From Karalla daura (lineage: Eukaryota > Chordata > Actinopteri > Chaetodontiformes > Leiognathidae), in assembly GCA_029224185.1 (NCBI GenBank), contig CM055188.1, positions 19,938,497 to 20,002,496 of the forward strand: a stretch of DNA of 64,000 nt. Reading direction: 5' to 3'. The notes under the pieces were generated by a model, which saw only the letters and a list, made by a program, of their open reading frames with translations, searched no databases and was not told where the DNA came from. Shown in pieces: positions 12,477 to 25,406 of this stretch (positions are counted from its first letter, which is position 1; each line of letters starts with the position of its first letter). A program made the position numbers and the translations under genes.

Positions 12477-15400
12477 TCAATCATCCATTGAAAATGAGAA
12501 GTCCATTGCAGACGTCAAGGTGTCTGAGAGCTTGGTGGCAATTTTGTCTGCAGGGAGGTCAAAGAAAAAAAAAAAACGAATTAGTTTTATTTGCATATTT
12601 GAATGCAATCAAAGTGTGGTCAAAAGAAAACAAAAGTCATGCATGCTTAACCCTGATGTGTCCATTTGACCACTAGCAAAGTGTGACACACATAACAACA
12701 AATTTCCACATAAGACTGCAACACAAGTGAATCAAGACATTAATTTAAATGTCTGTTTTGTCATTATTATGTGTAATAAATGCTTAATAAAATGTAAAAC
12801 GAGCAAGCAAGTCAAGTGTTTTGATGTTTTCAGATTAGGGTGACCGGCAACAATCAGCACAAACATAACACAGAGATGTGAAGGTATTGGATAAGAGATG
12901 AATATTTATACAAACCAGCTCTTTTCAGTTTCTTTTTCCTGTTCTTACTGGCAGCCAAGAGAGCCTGGCCCTGCTGCAAAGGATCGACATACAAGATATC
13001 CTTCAAATTTGGAGCTCTGGATGTTGGGTCATTTTCAGGAAAGTCCATTTTTGACTTCTGAGATTTTATCTCCACCGTCATTGGTCCAAACTATGGAACA
13101 TAAAGAGAAAAATAAATGAGGGACATGTAACAAATTATCCACAACATAATTTCATGAAATGAGCATTTAACTTCACAATTTCACACCTCTGCATCCTTCT
13201 CAACCTCCATAGAGTCAGCTTCATGTTCATGGTCTGACTGCGTCAGGGACTCCGCCGCCATTTCCAGGTCAGAGGGTGTTTCACCCTGGCCACCTTGTGT
13301 CATCCCAGTAGTTTCCATGCAGAATCCCATTTGAGTTTCAGGACAAGATGATTCTAAAACACAAAGGGGAGCAATAGTAACGATGTGCGAAATGGATAAC
13401 CTGGCACGATATAGATAATCCCAGATTAAAACCTCCCTAAAAACACTTTCAAAGATAAATCTGGTACGCAGATCCCACCTTGTCTTTTCGAAAATTATTA
13501 CAAAATAAGGGGACATGTCTTTTGTTTACCTGCAAGAACCTCCTGATTTCCCTTTTCCAGTTCATCCCAATCAAAAGCTTTGCCCATCTCTGTCACAATC
13601 ATAGCACTGATGTGCGTGGGAAGAGTGTGCGTCTCTGGGGGGTGTGTGAAGTAGCTTATCCGGCCTCTAAATAACAGGAAACACTAAAATTAACAAATCG
13701 CTGATGGGTTAATTATTTATCAAAAATCCAAAATGTTAATCTTTACCCACCCTGTCCAGTCCATTAACACACTCTTGGCAGCTTTGTCGGTATCAGGCAG
13801 ACCTCCCTTTCTCAGCTTCCCTTGACGACGAGCAAGCAACGACAGGAACTCCAGAGCTGTGTGGAAGTCTGGAACTCCGTAGTGCTCCAAGATCTAAGTA
13901 TCCACAAGTATCACTTTAGTGACACAGCATTATAATCAGACAGCAAACAAAAAGGCTGCAGGAGAGAGACACGACATACCTGTGCCTTGTTGCAGCGTCG
14001 AAGGATGGCTTCAACAGGTGGAAGTGGATCCACAAGCTGCTCGATTTTCACACAGTTGCGAAGAATCATTGCAGCATCACTTGTTGATGTTGCCATGACG
14101 ATGCCGGGGCAGTCGAGAAGCTTTATGTGTTTGTCTAAATGTACTTCTTGAAGGCACCTGAAAGCCATTAAATCAATCAACCAGGCTAGCAGGAAGCAAG
14201 AGGAACATCACAGGGAGTCAGACAGATGAGAGCACACTTACTTGGTGACACCAGGGGTGGCCCCAACATTGCACGCTCGAGCCCGTTTCAAACTGTTGAT
14301 CAAACTACTCTTTCCCACGTTAGGAAAACCTGTAAAAAAAAAGTGATATAATATTTAGACATATATTTTTTGGACAACTTCAGGTGAAGCCCAGAGGGAA
14401 GATGCTGTCTTTGGGCTGGATGCTGTTCTCACCTACGACACCTACAGTGATGGCCGTCTTAATGTCGATGTTGCGGCAGTAGTTGCCAAGCAGCTTCATC
14501 AAGCAATCTGCACCCACACAAGCACTGGTACTGAGAAGCTCTGTGGTGGCTTGTGTCACTGGCACATTGCTGCGTTTCTGGCAGTTGCATGAGACAAAGG
14601 AAAAACTGTTATTTGCACATATGATGAAGATGATTCAAATACATTTATTCCTTTATATTTCAACTTTAAATTAATATGAATATTTGGATGCATACCAAGT
14701 TCTTGGCCTGTTGTTGTGTGGATGCTTTGAAAGCCACTGTAGGAAACTCATTACGAAGATACCGGATCCACTTTTCCACAATTTCCTTTGACACCAAATC
14801 TATAAACAGAGTTAAACAATTTAAGTGGATTTTTAAATTCACAGCATTAATCAGGTTGACATAGTCTTTTTACAAAGTTTATTCGGCCAACATACCAATC
14901 TTATTCAATACCAAAACTATCTTCTTATTCATTCCACTTTGGATGACTGCCTGCTCCACCTGAGGACATCTGCAGCCAAGGGGATCACGTGCATCCAAAA
15001 CCTCCAAAATCACATCTGAGGCTTCAACTACCTGTTAAAACATTTTTTAAAACGGTGTTTATCTTGAAAGCACCACTCCCCACTACAGTATTACATTTCT
15101 GAGACAGAATCAGAATATGATCTATAATCGGGTATTTTACTACGATTCAATGACTGCTTGTGGCTACATACCTTTTTAAATTCTCTGTAATAAGCTTTTT
15201 TTGAATTCTCATTTTCAAAATTGACATGTTTTTCCAAACTCTGCATTTCCATCTCCTGTGAACACAAAGGCAAACATTACTATGAATGAAGTTAAAAAAT
15301 GTACTCCATGTCCACTAAATAGTCTAATATTTACCCTCTCTTCAAACTTTCTTTGTCTCCGTAGGATGTCATTCTGAAAGCTTTGCAAATTCCTCCTCTT

Positions 15401-16747
15401 GATCAGTTCTTGTTCTCTGGAAATCTTTTGCTTCTCTTGCAGCTCCAGAAGCTAATCAAGAAAGGTGTGGATTCAGTAATTGATTCAGTGTACTTCTGCA
15501 ACATACTGTATTAGCAATGAAACTTCAAATATGAATACTGGCAAGATGTAAAAATGTTCACCCTTTGCTTCCTGATCTCTTCAGGATTCCTTTTAACTCT
15601 GACATGCTGCAGAGACTGCTCCAAGTTCTTTGTCCGTCCTGACGAATCACCTTTTTTTCCATCTGCCTTCTGAAGACATATTGGAAACAATTTCCTTTCA
15701 TATAAAGAATCTACATTGGCCTGGAAGATAAAAATTTTACTACACCACACCTAACAGTCATTGTCACTTAAATAGTCAAAAAAAAGTTCAGCAAGTCTAA
15801 AAATGTATTTTGAAAAAAAAAACAACCTTCCCTGAAATATCCTGAAAACCTACAAAGTCCACATGAGAACTTTTAGGCCAACTACCATATAGTATTTTGT
15901 ATAGTATTTTGGTACCCTGTATACATGTACGCATACAAGATTATCAGTTGTTTTCTTATATAGAATATTATAGACTACAATATCCAAATATCCTAAGCAA
16001 ATCCATTCCCTGTTTAACATATAAATAGCTCAGCAGCTTCATTTTTGGCTGGTCATTTCAATTGGATTTGTTGGAGGATGAAACTTCTTAGACATGCAGG
16101 AGCAGCATGTTCAATAGTCGTATACCAAAAGTAGTATGCCATGTATACTAAATTTAAAAAATACAGAAAAGACGTTTAATTTTTGTTGGAACTGAAACAC
16201 TGGGTCAGTGTGTGCGGGAAGGTGTTATGAGTGAGAGACTCTGTAGTGTTAAATTTGCGAAGATGTACAATATTAGCGAAGCAATTCAAAGATAAATTTA
16301 CACTCAAGTCAAGTGTAGAGATGACGAAAGCTGGAACATCATCTAATCAACCCTACTTGTCGCTGGTGACAGTCTAAAAGCTCCAGTTACACCTTCACCT
16401 ACACATTTAAATTGACTGAGTAACTTGACGCCCTTTGCGTGCCTTATTCTGACGCAAAGAAAGTTAAAGTTAATGGTGAGTTACGCTTACATGACTGACA
16501 TTTGGGTGACCATGTGCTCAACAAACAACTCTTGAGCAGTTAAGACACTGTAGTGGTTAGAGCTGGTGGTCATCGGAGTTAGCCACATTAGCAGATTAGC
16601 TCTTACCTTAGATTTCCCCAGAAGCGCGAGACGTTTGGCCCGTTTCTGTTCTGTAAAACATCAGAAGTGTTTAAACAAACATCCCACGTACTTAACGGGT
16701 ACATACGTTTAGTCAACAAAGGTTAAATACGCACTGGCTTTAGACAT
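12477..16747 (-). CDS. gnl3l: GNL3L, nucleolar circularly permuted GTPase (nucleostemin-like)
   Basis: GNL3L is a nucleolar GTPase of the YlqF/HSR1-MMR1 class involved in ribosome biogenesis and cell proliferation (family knowledge). Coding exons 5'-3': 16735-16747, 16607-16650, 15562-15669, 15335-15451, 15172-15255, 14896-15031, 14696-14799, 14433-14577, 14242-14329, 13980-14157, 13751-13893, 13530-13666, 13187-13353, 12916-13090, 12477-12547; 569 aa against ~580 in mammals, frame consistent throughout. It has a basic nucleolar-type N-terminus (KQKRAKRLALLGKSKK), a charged coiled-coil-like stretch, and DARDPLGCRC at ~135. The permuted G motifs follow: G4 NKID (165-168), G1 GFPNVGKSS (251-259), G2 in GATPGVTK, G3 DCPG (295-298). 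The C-terminus has DPLQQGQALLAASKNRKKKLKR and ends MDFSFSMDD. GVVGFPNVGKSSLINSLKRARAC and the C-terminus fit GNL3L better than GNL3. The first coding exon holds only 13 coding bases. Confidence 0.93.
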
Positions 16748-16776
16748 CGTTTCGTCAAAAGTCTGGTGTCGCAGCT

Positions 16777-16782
16777 CACGTG
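16777..16782. promoter_or_regulatory. E-box CACGTG at the gnl3l 5' end
   Basis: A perfect CACGTG lies 30 bases upstream of the gnl3l ATG, in a CG-richer leader. MYC/MAX, USF and MiT/TFE proteins bind this core. Function is inferred from position. Confidence 0.45.
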
Positions 16783-16813
16783 TGCACCAGGGGAGGAGGC
16801 ACGCGTATATCCG

Positions 16814-16821
16814 TGACGTCA
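16814..16821. promoter_or_regulatory. Full palindromic CRE (TGACGTCA) upstream of gnl3l
   Basis: A perfect TGACGTCA sits 67 bases upstream of the start codon and 32 bases from the E-box, a typical core-promoter arrangement for a growth-related gene. No TATA box was seen. CREB/ATF binding is inferred. Confidence 0.5.
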
Positions 16822-16849
16822 TGGCTGTAATCCGGACTCTTGTGTCAAA

Positions 16850-17966
16850 ATAAAAGCCTTGTGTCAAAATAAAAGGGACTCCGAATAAAAAGTCACCGTC
16901 TCTGGTGTCCACTATAATACAAGCAATTATTATTTTTATTACGTTATTATTACAATCTGCAGTAGAAAGTTTAATATCTGCGTTTTGCCTTATGAACTGC
17001 ACATGACAATTTGTTAGTAGCAAACGATTTATTTATTTAGTGATCATTTATTATCAGTCACTGTCACATCTGACATATGTATCACATATTGACACATATG
17101 TATCAACTTGCTCCCTTTGACAGGTGCCAAGTGAAATCAAACAAAGCCGAAGTATCTTAAGAAAAAAGGACAAGAGATGATTCATATGATCCTTGCCAGG
17201 ATTTAGCTCAACTAACTAATGTTTGTTTGAATTTTGCTGTTTATTTCACTGTTTCAAATAATATTGCACTGTCAATGAATGAATGGTAGTCTAGATGCAT
17301 CATTAATTCAACTATGAAGAAAGAAAATCTCTTTCATTGACACTGTAGACCCACAAAAAACTGTGCTGTTCCCTAAAGTCCTGTCTACATTCTACTTTCT
17401 TTCACTTTATCATCTTAAGCCACTTCTGTTTAACTTACCCTTACTGCTGTTGTTGTCTAGTATGTAAACCACTTAGTTCACTCCTGTTTCCTGTAGCTGT
17501 TGAAAATTGTTTTAAAGAGATCCTCGGCATCCCAATCTGACATGGACATACATGTGTGTATTTTCATTCATCTAAATGAATTTCAATTCTTACACTGCCC
17601 AACACTTAGAATATAACTTACTTCATATATCTACACCATAAACCCAGTTAGAAATGTCACTGTCAAGTTCTACATTATAGTGCATCAAAAGGTCTGAGGT
17701 GATGTCTGCCCTGATGTCTTTACACTGGTGTCCCATAATCTCCCAAATCCCATTCAGCATGTCTACAACCTTTCACCGCAAGGCGCAAATCTGCATTAAA
17801 GAGCTACCACAACAGTTAAACATGCGGCGCTCTAGTCAGTGTCTGTTGGTTAGTTCTCACTCAATGTTCAGAGAAAAATAGCTTTTGAGCTTTTGAGTAT
17901 GTTGCTCATATATCTTGGAACCAACATTGAAAATCTTCTTTTCTTCTTTGATGTTGGGCACACACT

Positions 17967-18000
<34 letters not shown>

Positions 18001-19310
18001 TGCACCATTTGCTCTCTCCGTCAGTAGTTTTTTGACTATGGGAGGGAACCAGAGTACCACCGATAAATACACACATAAGAAGAACATGGCAACTCAGGCA
18101 ACTGTCCAACATGGATTTACACCAAACGTTGAGTCACAGCATCAAACACATCACATATCGTAGCACAACAAAAAGGAGGTTAGCCTGCCTGTACCAGTAA
18201 ATTAATTGGCTCAACTGCCTTTGCCCCATTATTTACACTTGCACAACCCTTTAATCTCTCCGGATTTACAGGTCACTCCAGGAAAAAGCGGAGGCTCATC
18301 AAAGGTGCTTTGATGGTTTCATCTGGTGTCCCTGTGTTTTTTTCATGTCTACTTTCTTCACAGAATGCTCCTTTACAGTTTTTTTGATGATCCTTTTAAT
18401 GGCTCCTGAAACAAGCGAAATACAGTCATCAAATGTTTATTCTCACAACATAAATGCTCAGAGCATTTTCTATATCTTGCTTTCTCTTTTCTTTATTCCT
18501 ATTAGATGCGTTGCTATAATATCCTTAAGGTGCAAGCTCACTCCCCATCGTAACTGTAAATCGTAAACTATGAATCCAGCACAAGACTCATGTAGAGCCT
18601 TGCATTTTCAGACACTTCAAACATTTAATTTATGCCACAGAATCAGAGGTCTGGGTTACAGCTTCTCCAAGGCTCCTGGCTCAGGCTGAAAAGAGCTTGA
18701 GTTACAAATATTGTGACATGTTTTTTTTCTCCCCACTGTCCAAAAACATGCATGCAGGGGATGATTTTAATTTTTTAATTGATCCTTGAGTTAAACTGTG
18801 AGACTCAATGGTGTTTTTTAGCGACCTGTCCATCTCTGTGAAAAAGAATATATGGGGCAATGATTTTAAGGTGATTACTGCATCATATGGTCATGTGTTC
18901 ACTTAATAATCCCACTCTCAAATGTGTGTTTTTAGGAATGTGTTGACAAGAGATCTTTTTTTTTTTTTTTGGTTAAATGGTTTGAAATGGTTAAGCACAA
19001 TCATGTTAAGATCACTGTCAGCGTCACTGTCAAAACCAACAATGTGAGGCTCAGTTATTGTTTACGGGTCTGTATCTACAGATGGATGTTTGGAGTGTCT
19101 TAGTAATATTAACACTAAGGAATAAGGAGATCACATTGACTGTAAAAAGGCAAACTTCCCATGTAGCACGTCCAAAAAAAACACACACACAATCATATTT
19201 TTGCATTCTGTTTTTATTGATTTTTTTTAAATTTGCCAGAAATCTAAATTTTCTATTAAAAAATCAAACAAACTAATAAACTGTACAAATTGATTATGGA
19301 AAGGACAGCA
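16850..19310. other. Spacer between gnl3l and lws
   Basis: No gene is recognised. The spacer contains a CA microsatellite (17,960-17,997), poly-T runs and AT-rich unique sequence. The last part next to 19,318 is the probable lws 3' UTR on the minus strand. Confidence 0.4.
17959..17998. repeat. (CA)n microsatellite
   Basis: A nearly pure CA run of about 40 bases lies in the gnl3l-lws spacer. No coding relevance is seen. Confidence 0.95.
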
Positions 19311-19317
19311 TGGAGTC

Positions 19318-20991
19318 TTATGCAGGAGCCACGGAGGAGACTTCTGTCTTTGATGTGGATACTTCAGAGGCATCTTCTACTTCCTTGCCAAAGAGCTTCA
19401 TGATGCACTGACGGAACTGACCAAGAGAAATGCAAAAAGAAAACGTCAACCAAACACATTGGATTTACACGCTGAAATCTGTCAGTATGGCCGTTATCCT
19501 CACCTGTCTGTTCATGAACACATAGATAATTGGGTTGTAGATGGTAGCACTCTTGGCAAAGTATGCAGGCATGGCGGCAGCCAGAGGATGGAAGGCATAA
19601 CCAGGATTAGCCGCAGCAAAGCAGGCGAAAAAGGTGTAAGGTCCCCAGCAGACACAGTACGCCACAATCATGACAACGACCATTCTGGACACTTCTTTCT
19701 CAGCTTTCTGGGTTGATTCTGATTCCTTCTGCTGCATGGCGACCTGTGCTTGACAAGTCAAGACAGTGTGAGACCCTGACAGCATATGGATAAAGTGAAG
19801 CACTGCAGGTAATATTACTCACAGCCCGGATAGCCATCCACACAGCAAGGTAGCACAGGATGATGATGGCCAGAGGAATGATACAGCAAGTAATCATTAG
19901 AACAACCATGTAGGACTGGACTCCTGGGTCTTCACTTCCACTGAATACATCTGGGCCGCAGGAGGTCTTCAGTCCGTGAGGCCAGTACCTAAAAGAGGTG
20001 TTCAGGTTATATTTCCACCAATTCAAACAATATCTTTTGTTTTTCATTAAAAAAAACTCCAGATTACCTGCTCCATCCAAATATCGGGGGAGCACACCAC
20101 ACTGCTGCCCACACCCAGGAAAAAACAATTCCACCTGTGGCCCATTTGGCATCGAACTTGACATTTCCAAAAGGTTTACATACAACAATCCATCTCTCCC
20201 AGGAGATGATAGTCAGGGACCAGAGAGCAGCAATACCTGTGCAAGGAAGCAGCAGAGTCATAATTTAACTCACAGTCTGATCACACATGTGGCACCGAGA
20301 CCTTGTTTCTCTTAGTTTGATGAAATGCACTGACCACTTACCACAAGTTGAGACAACATAGCCCTCGAAAATACACATTGGGTGCCCCAGAATGAAGTAA
20401 CCAAAATACTGGTTGCATACACTGATGGTACTGGCAAAAACAGTCTCTCCAAGATCAGCAACAGCAAGATTGACCAAAATCCAGTTCAGGGGGTGGCGGA
20501 GTTTCTTGAACTTTGCTGTGGCAACCAAGACCAAACCGTTGGTGAAGACTGATAAGATGACCACAATAATCATCCACAGTGTTGAAACATTGTAGGCCCA
20601 TCGTGGAGCAATGTGGTAATTGGGACCCTCAAAGGGATCTGGCAAAAACAAAGCAAAACAACACAACATTTGGATTAAAATTAAATTAAAATACATTTGA
20701 AGAAGCCTTATAGATGATGATTAAGAGAAGAAGCCCTGGATATGGGCAGCAAAAGACAGCAAAACCCTGGTTCTATAAATACAACATTGTGGTACTACAC
20801 TGACAAAAATGGTCACATGACATCAGCTCTGTCTGCCAGAATAATGAACTGATCATTCAATAAGACAAACAAAGGAAGGTATACGTACCTCTGGTGTTAT
20901 TGCTGTTTGTGTATGCGAAAGCAGATCCCCTTGTTGTGTCTTCGTGGTATCGCCTGGCAGCAAACACTGGTTTTCCCAATTCTTCTGCCAT
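19318..20991 (-). CDS. opn1lw: LWS (red/long-wave) cone opsin
   Basis: LWS opsin is a 7-TM visual pigment of long-wave cones that binds retinal through a Schiff-base lysine and activates cone transducin. Exons 5'-3': 20889-20991, 20342-20638, 20068-20236, 19823-19988, 19504-19743, 19318-19416 (103, 297, 169, 166, 240, 99 bases), giving 357 aa, the usual fish LWS length. The start MAEELGKPVFAARRYHEDTT is family-typical. Visible landmarks: ERW at TM3, YWPHGLKTSCGPDVFSG loop, KAEKEV, PAYFAKSATIYNP with the retinal lysine (residue 309, human 312), and C-terminal SKTEVSSVAPA. The five tuning sites in human numbering read A180 H197 Y277 T285 A308. By the five-sites rule one serine-to-alanine change from the ~560 nm form predicts about 553 nm. 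The frame is open and the splice sites are canonical; it is the only LWS copy in the window. Confidence 0.97.
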
Positions 20992-21077
20992 TTTGTCACT
21001 GTAAGGAGGTTCTGTGATGTCTCCCTCGCTGTTCTCTGCAACCCCCTCAGCAACTGGTGAAATGCATCTGACTTTAG

Positions 21078-21085
21078 CTTTTATA
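21078..21085 (-). promoter_or_regulatory. lws TATA box
   Basis: On the minus strand this reads TATAAAAG, 87 bases upstream of the lws ATG. A TAATC core (OTX/CRX type, 21,111-21,115) lies about 26 bases further upstream, as expected of photoreceptor promoters. Confidence 0.65.
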
Positions 21086-21119
21086 GTGGTACTCCGGAGG
21101 CTTCGGAAGAGATTAGGTG

Positions 21120-23245
21120 ACAATCGAATTAACACCGTGGATTGCTTGCTTGCCAAGGCTACTTAGTGGATGTGCAGGCATAAGCAAACTAATTTTGAAC
21201 TGTAATTAAAGCTATCAACTAATGAGGTTAAGGTTAAATACCTGAAATAATCTCATTTAAAGGCAGATTTCGGTCAACTCCATTAAAATGTGGATCAGCC
21301 GGAGATCTTTGACCAACACATGCATGCAGACTTTAACCGTTTGTCTTCCGGGGAGAGGTCTGCATGACCAGTAAGTACCAACTCTGCAAAGAAAAAAGCA
21401 AAAATGCTAAACTTAAAAGAGCTGCTAACTTGACAAAGTGACTTTTTTTTTGGCTGCAAATGATTTTGCAAATATACACATTATTTATAACGAGAGATTA
21501 CATCTGCTTCAAGATCTTAGTTCCAGACACTAAAAACACAGCACACTTGAAATGATCATCATGACCATGGTCATGATCATGATAATGCAATACTGCATAC
21601 ACTCCATAGTATGCATGTGAGGACAAGTGCGGAACCAGATTAATTAAACAAGTGGTGATCCACTTGTTTGATTTATCCGCTTTCGCAAGTGGTGTGTGTT
21701 AATAGCAACAGTTGCGGTCAGTGACATGTGAAGGGAACACAACCTCCTTAATCCCTCCGGACAGGAGAGGTGACTCCAGTACGCAGGATTGCCTTCTGAT
21801 CCCACAACTCACGTCATAGAGGTCTTTGGGAGGGCAAAGTTTAGGAGATGAACTGCTCTAATTTATGAAGAAGAGGAAACAAAACTGTCGTATTAGGCAG
21901 TTTATGAGGGTTATTAAGCCACTGCATCCTGTTTTGAAAAACAGGAAAAAGTTTAGTTCATTCTTCTCAGCTTTGCATTTTATGCACACACACACATGCA
22001 CACACACAAAAGCATTTTCACACTCATATGCACTTGTATTTTTAGTGGGAACATGCAATATGGGACATGCAAACTTGGTTTAGAAAGGTGGTGGAAGTGC
22101 TGGGTCAAATTAAAGGATATGTATGCCCAGAATTTTGGCAATGTGGTGGAGGGTAACAGGTGCGTCTGTCTAAAGCTTTTCAGTTCTGAGTATTCCCTAC
22201 AGGACGTCTTAGAGGGATAAAAGTCTCTGACTACCACTCACATTCTGTATTTCACTGTACTCAAATGGGTCGTTTGTATTTTGCATTTTCAAGATTTATC
22301 AACAGTGTGATCAGGTCGTGGTAATGATTATCAAACTGTGCAATCGTCAGGCCTGTGTATCAGGCCTAACATCTGCAGCCCTGTGCCACAGCCACATGTC
22401 TCCTACTGGCAGCCGCTATTCATTTGTTAATTAACAAGTATCTGCCAGGCTTTTAAGCGTCTGCAGTGCTCCGTGTTGAAGATTTGACGCATGCTGGTTT
22501 TGTTAGTTTAAAAGCATATGTGCAGAAACTGACGGCACATGCATAGTGTTGACACACGAATGGTTTAACTCACTCAAGGTAATGACCAGAAGCTGCTTTC
22601 GTGGAAGTTTCTCCCTAGTCTAACCTTTTGATCCAGGTGAAGAGTTTTCATGTCCCAGTAAACTAAAGTACATTATGTGGACAACTCAGGACAACTCTTC
22701 CACAAATCTGATTAACATAGTGTAATTACTTCTGGCATGGTCAGTCCGTAACACCTTAATCTCTCCGGAGTTGTAGTTCACATCAGGGTAACGGTAGTGA
22801 GCTTGACAAAAGCCCCTATAGTGGTTTGTTCAGTCCATTGATACAGTGTTTTGCTTCAGTCCACATTGTGTGCAGGTAGCAGGTTTGCACATTTCCAGTC
22901 CATGTGGGACAAGGACTGCACAAGAAGGAGAAGAAGATGGATCCTGAAGATGGAAGAAGAATCTTCAAACCTTGGTTGTATTTCTACAAATTTACAAATT
23001 TGTCTGTGTTCAATTTAGTAGCCAGTTGTTCTAAATGATGAAAAGCTTTTTTCAGTTGTTTCAGTTTTTAGCCACTGCCTTTATGACATTATTTTATTAG
23101 TCTTTTGTGTTTAAACTAGACAAAAGATTGTCACCAGTGAATCAGTACAAATTTCCATTTTTTTTTACAATCTAGGAGGTGGATTTTATAGTGGTTTATG
23201 TCTTTTTCCCCTTTTGGCTGCATCTTTCATCCAATGCATCAACGA
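21120..23245. other. lws upstream region
   Basis: No coding sequence is supported. The stretch between the lws promoter and the mir-726 hairpin contains short CA runs (~21,985-22,008) and unique sequence. By position it is where a long-wave opsin activating region would be expected, but I see no unambiguous element beyond the proximal promoter. Confidence 0.35.
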
Positions 23246-23249
23246 TGTT

Positions 23250-23336
23250 TCGGGAGTAGGTCTGGAATTCCGCTAGTTCTGAACTATTCGTGTTTGGTAA
23301 AAGTTCACTACTAGCAGAACTCGGATTTGCTCCCGA
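23250..23336 (+). ncRNA. mir726: mir-726 microRNA hairpin
   Basis: The sequence starting at 23,304, TTCACTACTAGCAGAACTCG, followed by GATT, matches mature miR-726 as I remember it from fish. It forms the 3' arm of a clear hairpin: the outer stem TCGGGAG (23,250-23,256) pairs with CTCCCGA (23,330-23,336), the inner arm AATTCCG...AGTTCTG (23,265-23,282) pairs with CAGAACTCGGATT, and the loop is around TGTTTGGTAAAAG. miR-726 is known to be linked to LWS opsins in teleosts. Here it is on the plus strand, head to head with lws, 2.3 kb from its start codon. The strand is set by the mature sequence; expression is not shown by the sequence. Confidence 0.88.
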
Positions 23337-23339
23337 CAA

Positions 23340-25400
23340 CCGACGGGAACCTTCATGAACACCACGGCAAGAAGACCGGTGATTAAGACACTCTTTGTGA
23401 CAGGTGCGGAAGAATTACTCTGGTATGGAGTGAACACAGTCCAGCTTTGATACTTATATGGCTTTGTGTTCACCTTACACCAGGAATTTATCTTATTATC
23501 AGATCTCTGTGCATGTTTATTCCATATGTTGGAATAACAGTTTCAACATTTTTTCTGTCTCATGTCTTTCACAGCTATTTCTCTCTCTATTGCTATTTTT
23601 CCTCAGACCATGCATTTAAAATACTGTAGAGATGAATGGCATGTGTTGTTTTTTTATCTCTGTGTTTGCTTGAAATTTTAGTTTATGCCAAAAAGTAGAT
23701 TTGGTAATCCCATTCACACAACCCACTTGATCCTGTTAAATTACAGCTTTTTTAGAGGTAAATTACTTTCTACAGACTGTTTACATGAGACTTTAATTGA
23801 AAGTTATCAATCCTTGCATTGTAAGCAAATATATACCTGTTTTGATTTCTTAATGAAATTGTTATTAGTTGGAGTTTTCCCTCCAACTCTTCAGGGTTAA
23901 AGTCTCCACTTGGCTTGTAATTGACTAAACTACAACAACATTCTTCTTGTAATGTGTGTGTTACTCTCATTAGCACAGTTTCTGCACAACATACACAGGA
24001 TCTACTGTAACATTATGAATTTGTAGGCAGTGTATCTTGGCTGTGTGCACCCCGTCTCACTTTCAGCTGCTTATCTGGATCCGGCTTGCAAGGGCAACAA
24101 CGTGAGCAGGGAAATCCAGACACTCTTCTCCCCCAGCTCCACCAACTTCATATTGATAGAGACTGTTTACCTGACTCTTGTATGACTAGTAATAAGTCTA
24201 ATTGATGTGGGACCTGCATGATGGATTGTCATGCTACCAAAATAAATCTCCCCAAATTCTCTCTCACTTCTTGAAATTTCTTAATTGTGAGATGAACATA
24301 TTTTATTCTCTGGTCATTGAGGCAAATTCAGTAAAAATAGAAGTAAAAATGGTAAAATTAGGAAGTAAGGAAATATTTGTTATTACCGTTTGTTTCTCTG
24401 ATTGCTTCTCTGTGTAATCCATGGTCCAACAACAGCATAAGTAGGGAAGGATGATCTACATTTTCTTTATTTGGTTTATGCTGAATAACAGATGCAAGGC
24501 TTATTTTTCCATGAGTACATCCTGGGAATCCCTCAAACCACACTGATGAGCTAAGGTTTCCAGCGCTGCCTCCTTAAGGAGGCGCCAGAGGTCTTTGTCA
24601 CAGCAACACCTCCCACTGCTGGGAATGTAGCAGTGAACTGTACAACTTCGAATTTATGATTAAAAATAATCATATGATATTGTTTTTTTGTATCGTTTAA
24701 CAGGTCATGTTTAAAGTGAATTTTAGAACATAACTGTGGCAATATCAGAGGAATAACACATGGACACATAAAACCTCATTTGGCCAGTTTACAAAGTTTT
24801 AAATGCATGTATAATTTTTGTTCATATTTTTTGTATGCACAATATGATTTTCTTTCAATCCCCAGCGCACTTCAATGAGAGATCTATCTTTGAGAGAGAC
24901 AGAGACAGACACATAGACAGATAGATAGATAGATCTTCTTCTTTCTTTCTGTTTGTTGGACTTTCCTTAAAGCACACATAAGAGATGTAAAGTTGCATAT
25001 CATCAGTTTATTATGTTTCTACAAGTTGTTATGCATATGTGCACATGATTCCTTTTACAAGAAATGCAGGATCATCCGTTATTTTATTAGCAGCTGTCTG
25101 TAGTTGAACCTTGTACTAATTACCATACTACTATGGGTTTCCAGTGACCCGGGTATATTAGCTTCTCTTCTTCTGATTTAGATTTCAGATTTCAGAACAG
25201 AGCGCTGAAAAATGTAGAAGTACTTCTGACATACAAAGCTCAGTAAGACACAAACAATAATAACATATTTTTATTTCTTGATTTTATTTTTTTAAACCAT
25301 TTTTCTTTGCATATGACTTTAAATCTGTAAGAACAAGATATCTGCATTTGTCACATTATTTGCCCTATCTGTGTTATTTACAATATGGATGTCATCGGAA
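23340..25400. other. Spacer between mir-726 and sws2b
   Basis: AT-rich sequence with no supported gene. A short GATA run lies at about 24,917-24,935. The right end is the probable sws2b 3' UTR. Small open frames here do not resemble known proteins. Confidence 0.35.
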
Positions 25401-25406
25401 TAAGCC

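Noticed and set aside
12477..16747. Assignment to GNL3 (nucleostemin) instead of GNL3L
   Set aside because: The GVVGFPNVGKSSLINSLKRARAC core, DPLQQGQALLAASKNRKKK tail and teleost synteny next to LWS favour GNL3L.
17699..18163. Small plus-strand frames between gnl3l and lws
   Set aside because: One is driven by the CA microsatellite (His-Thr repeats); the others have no recognised similarity.
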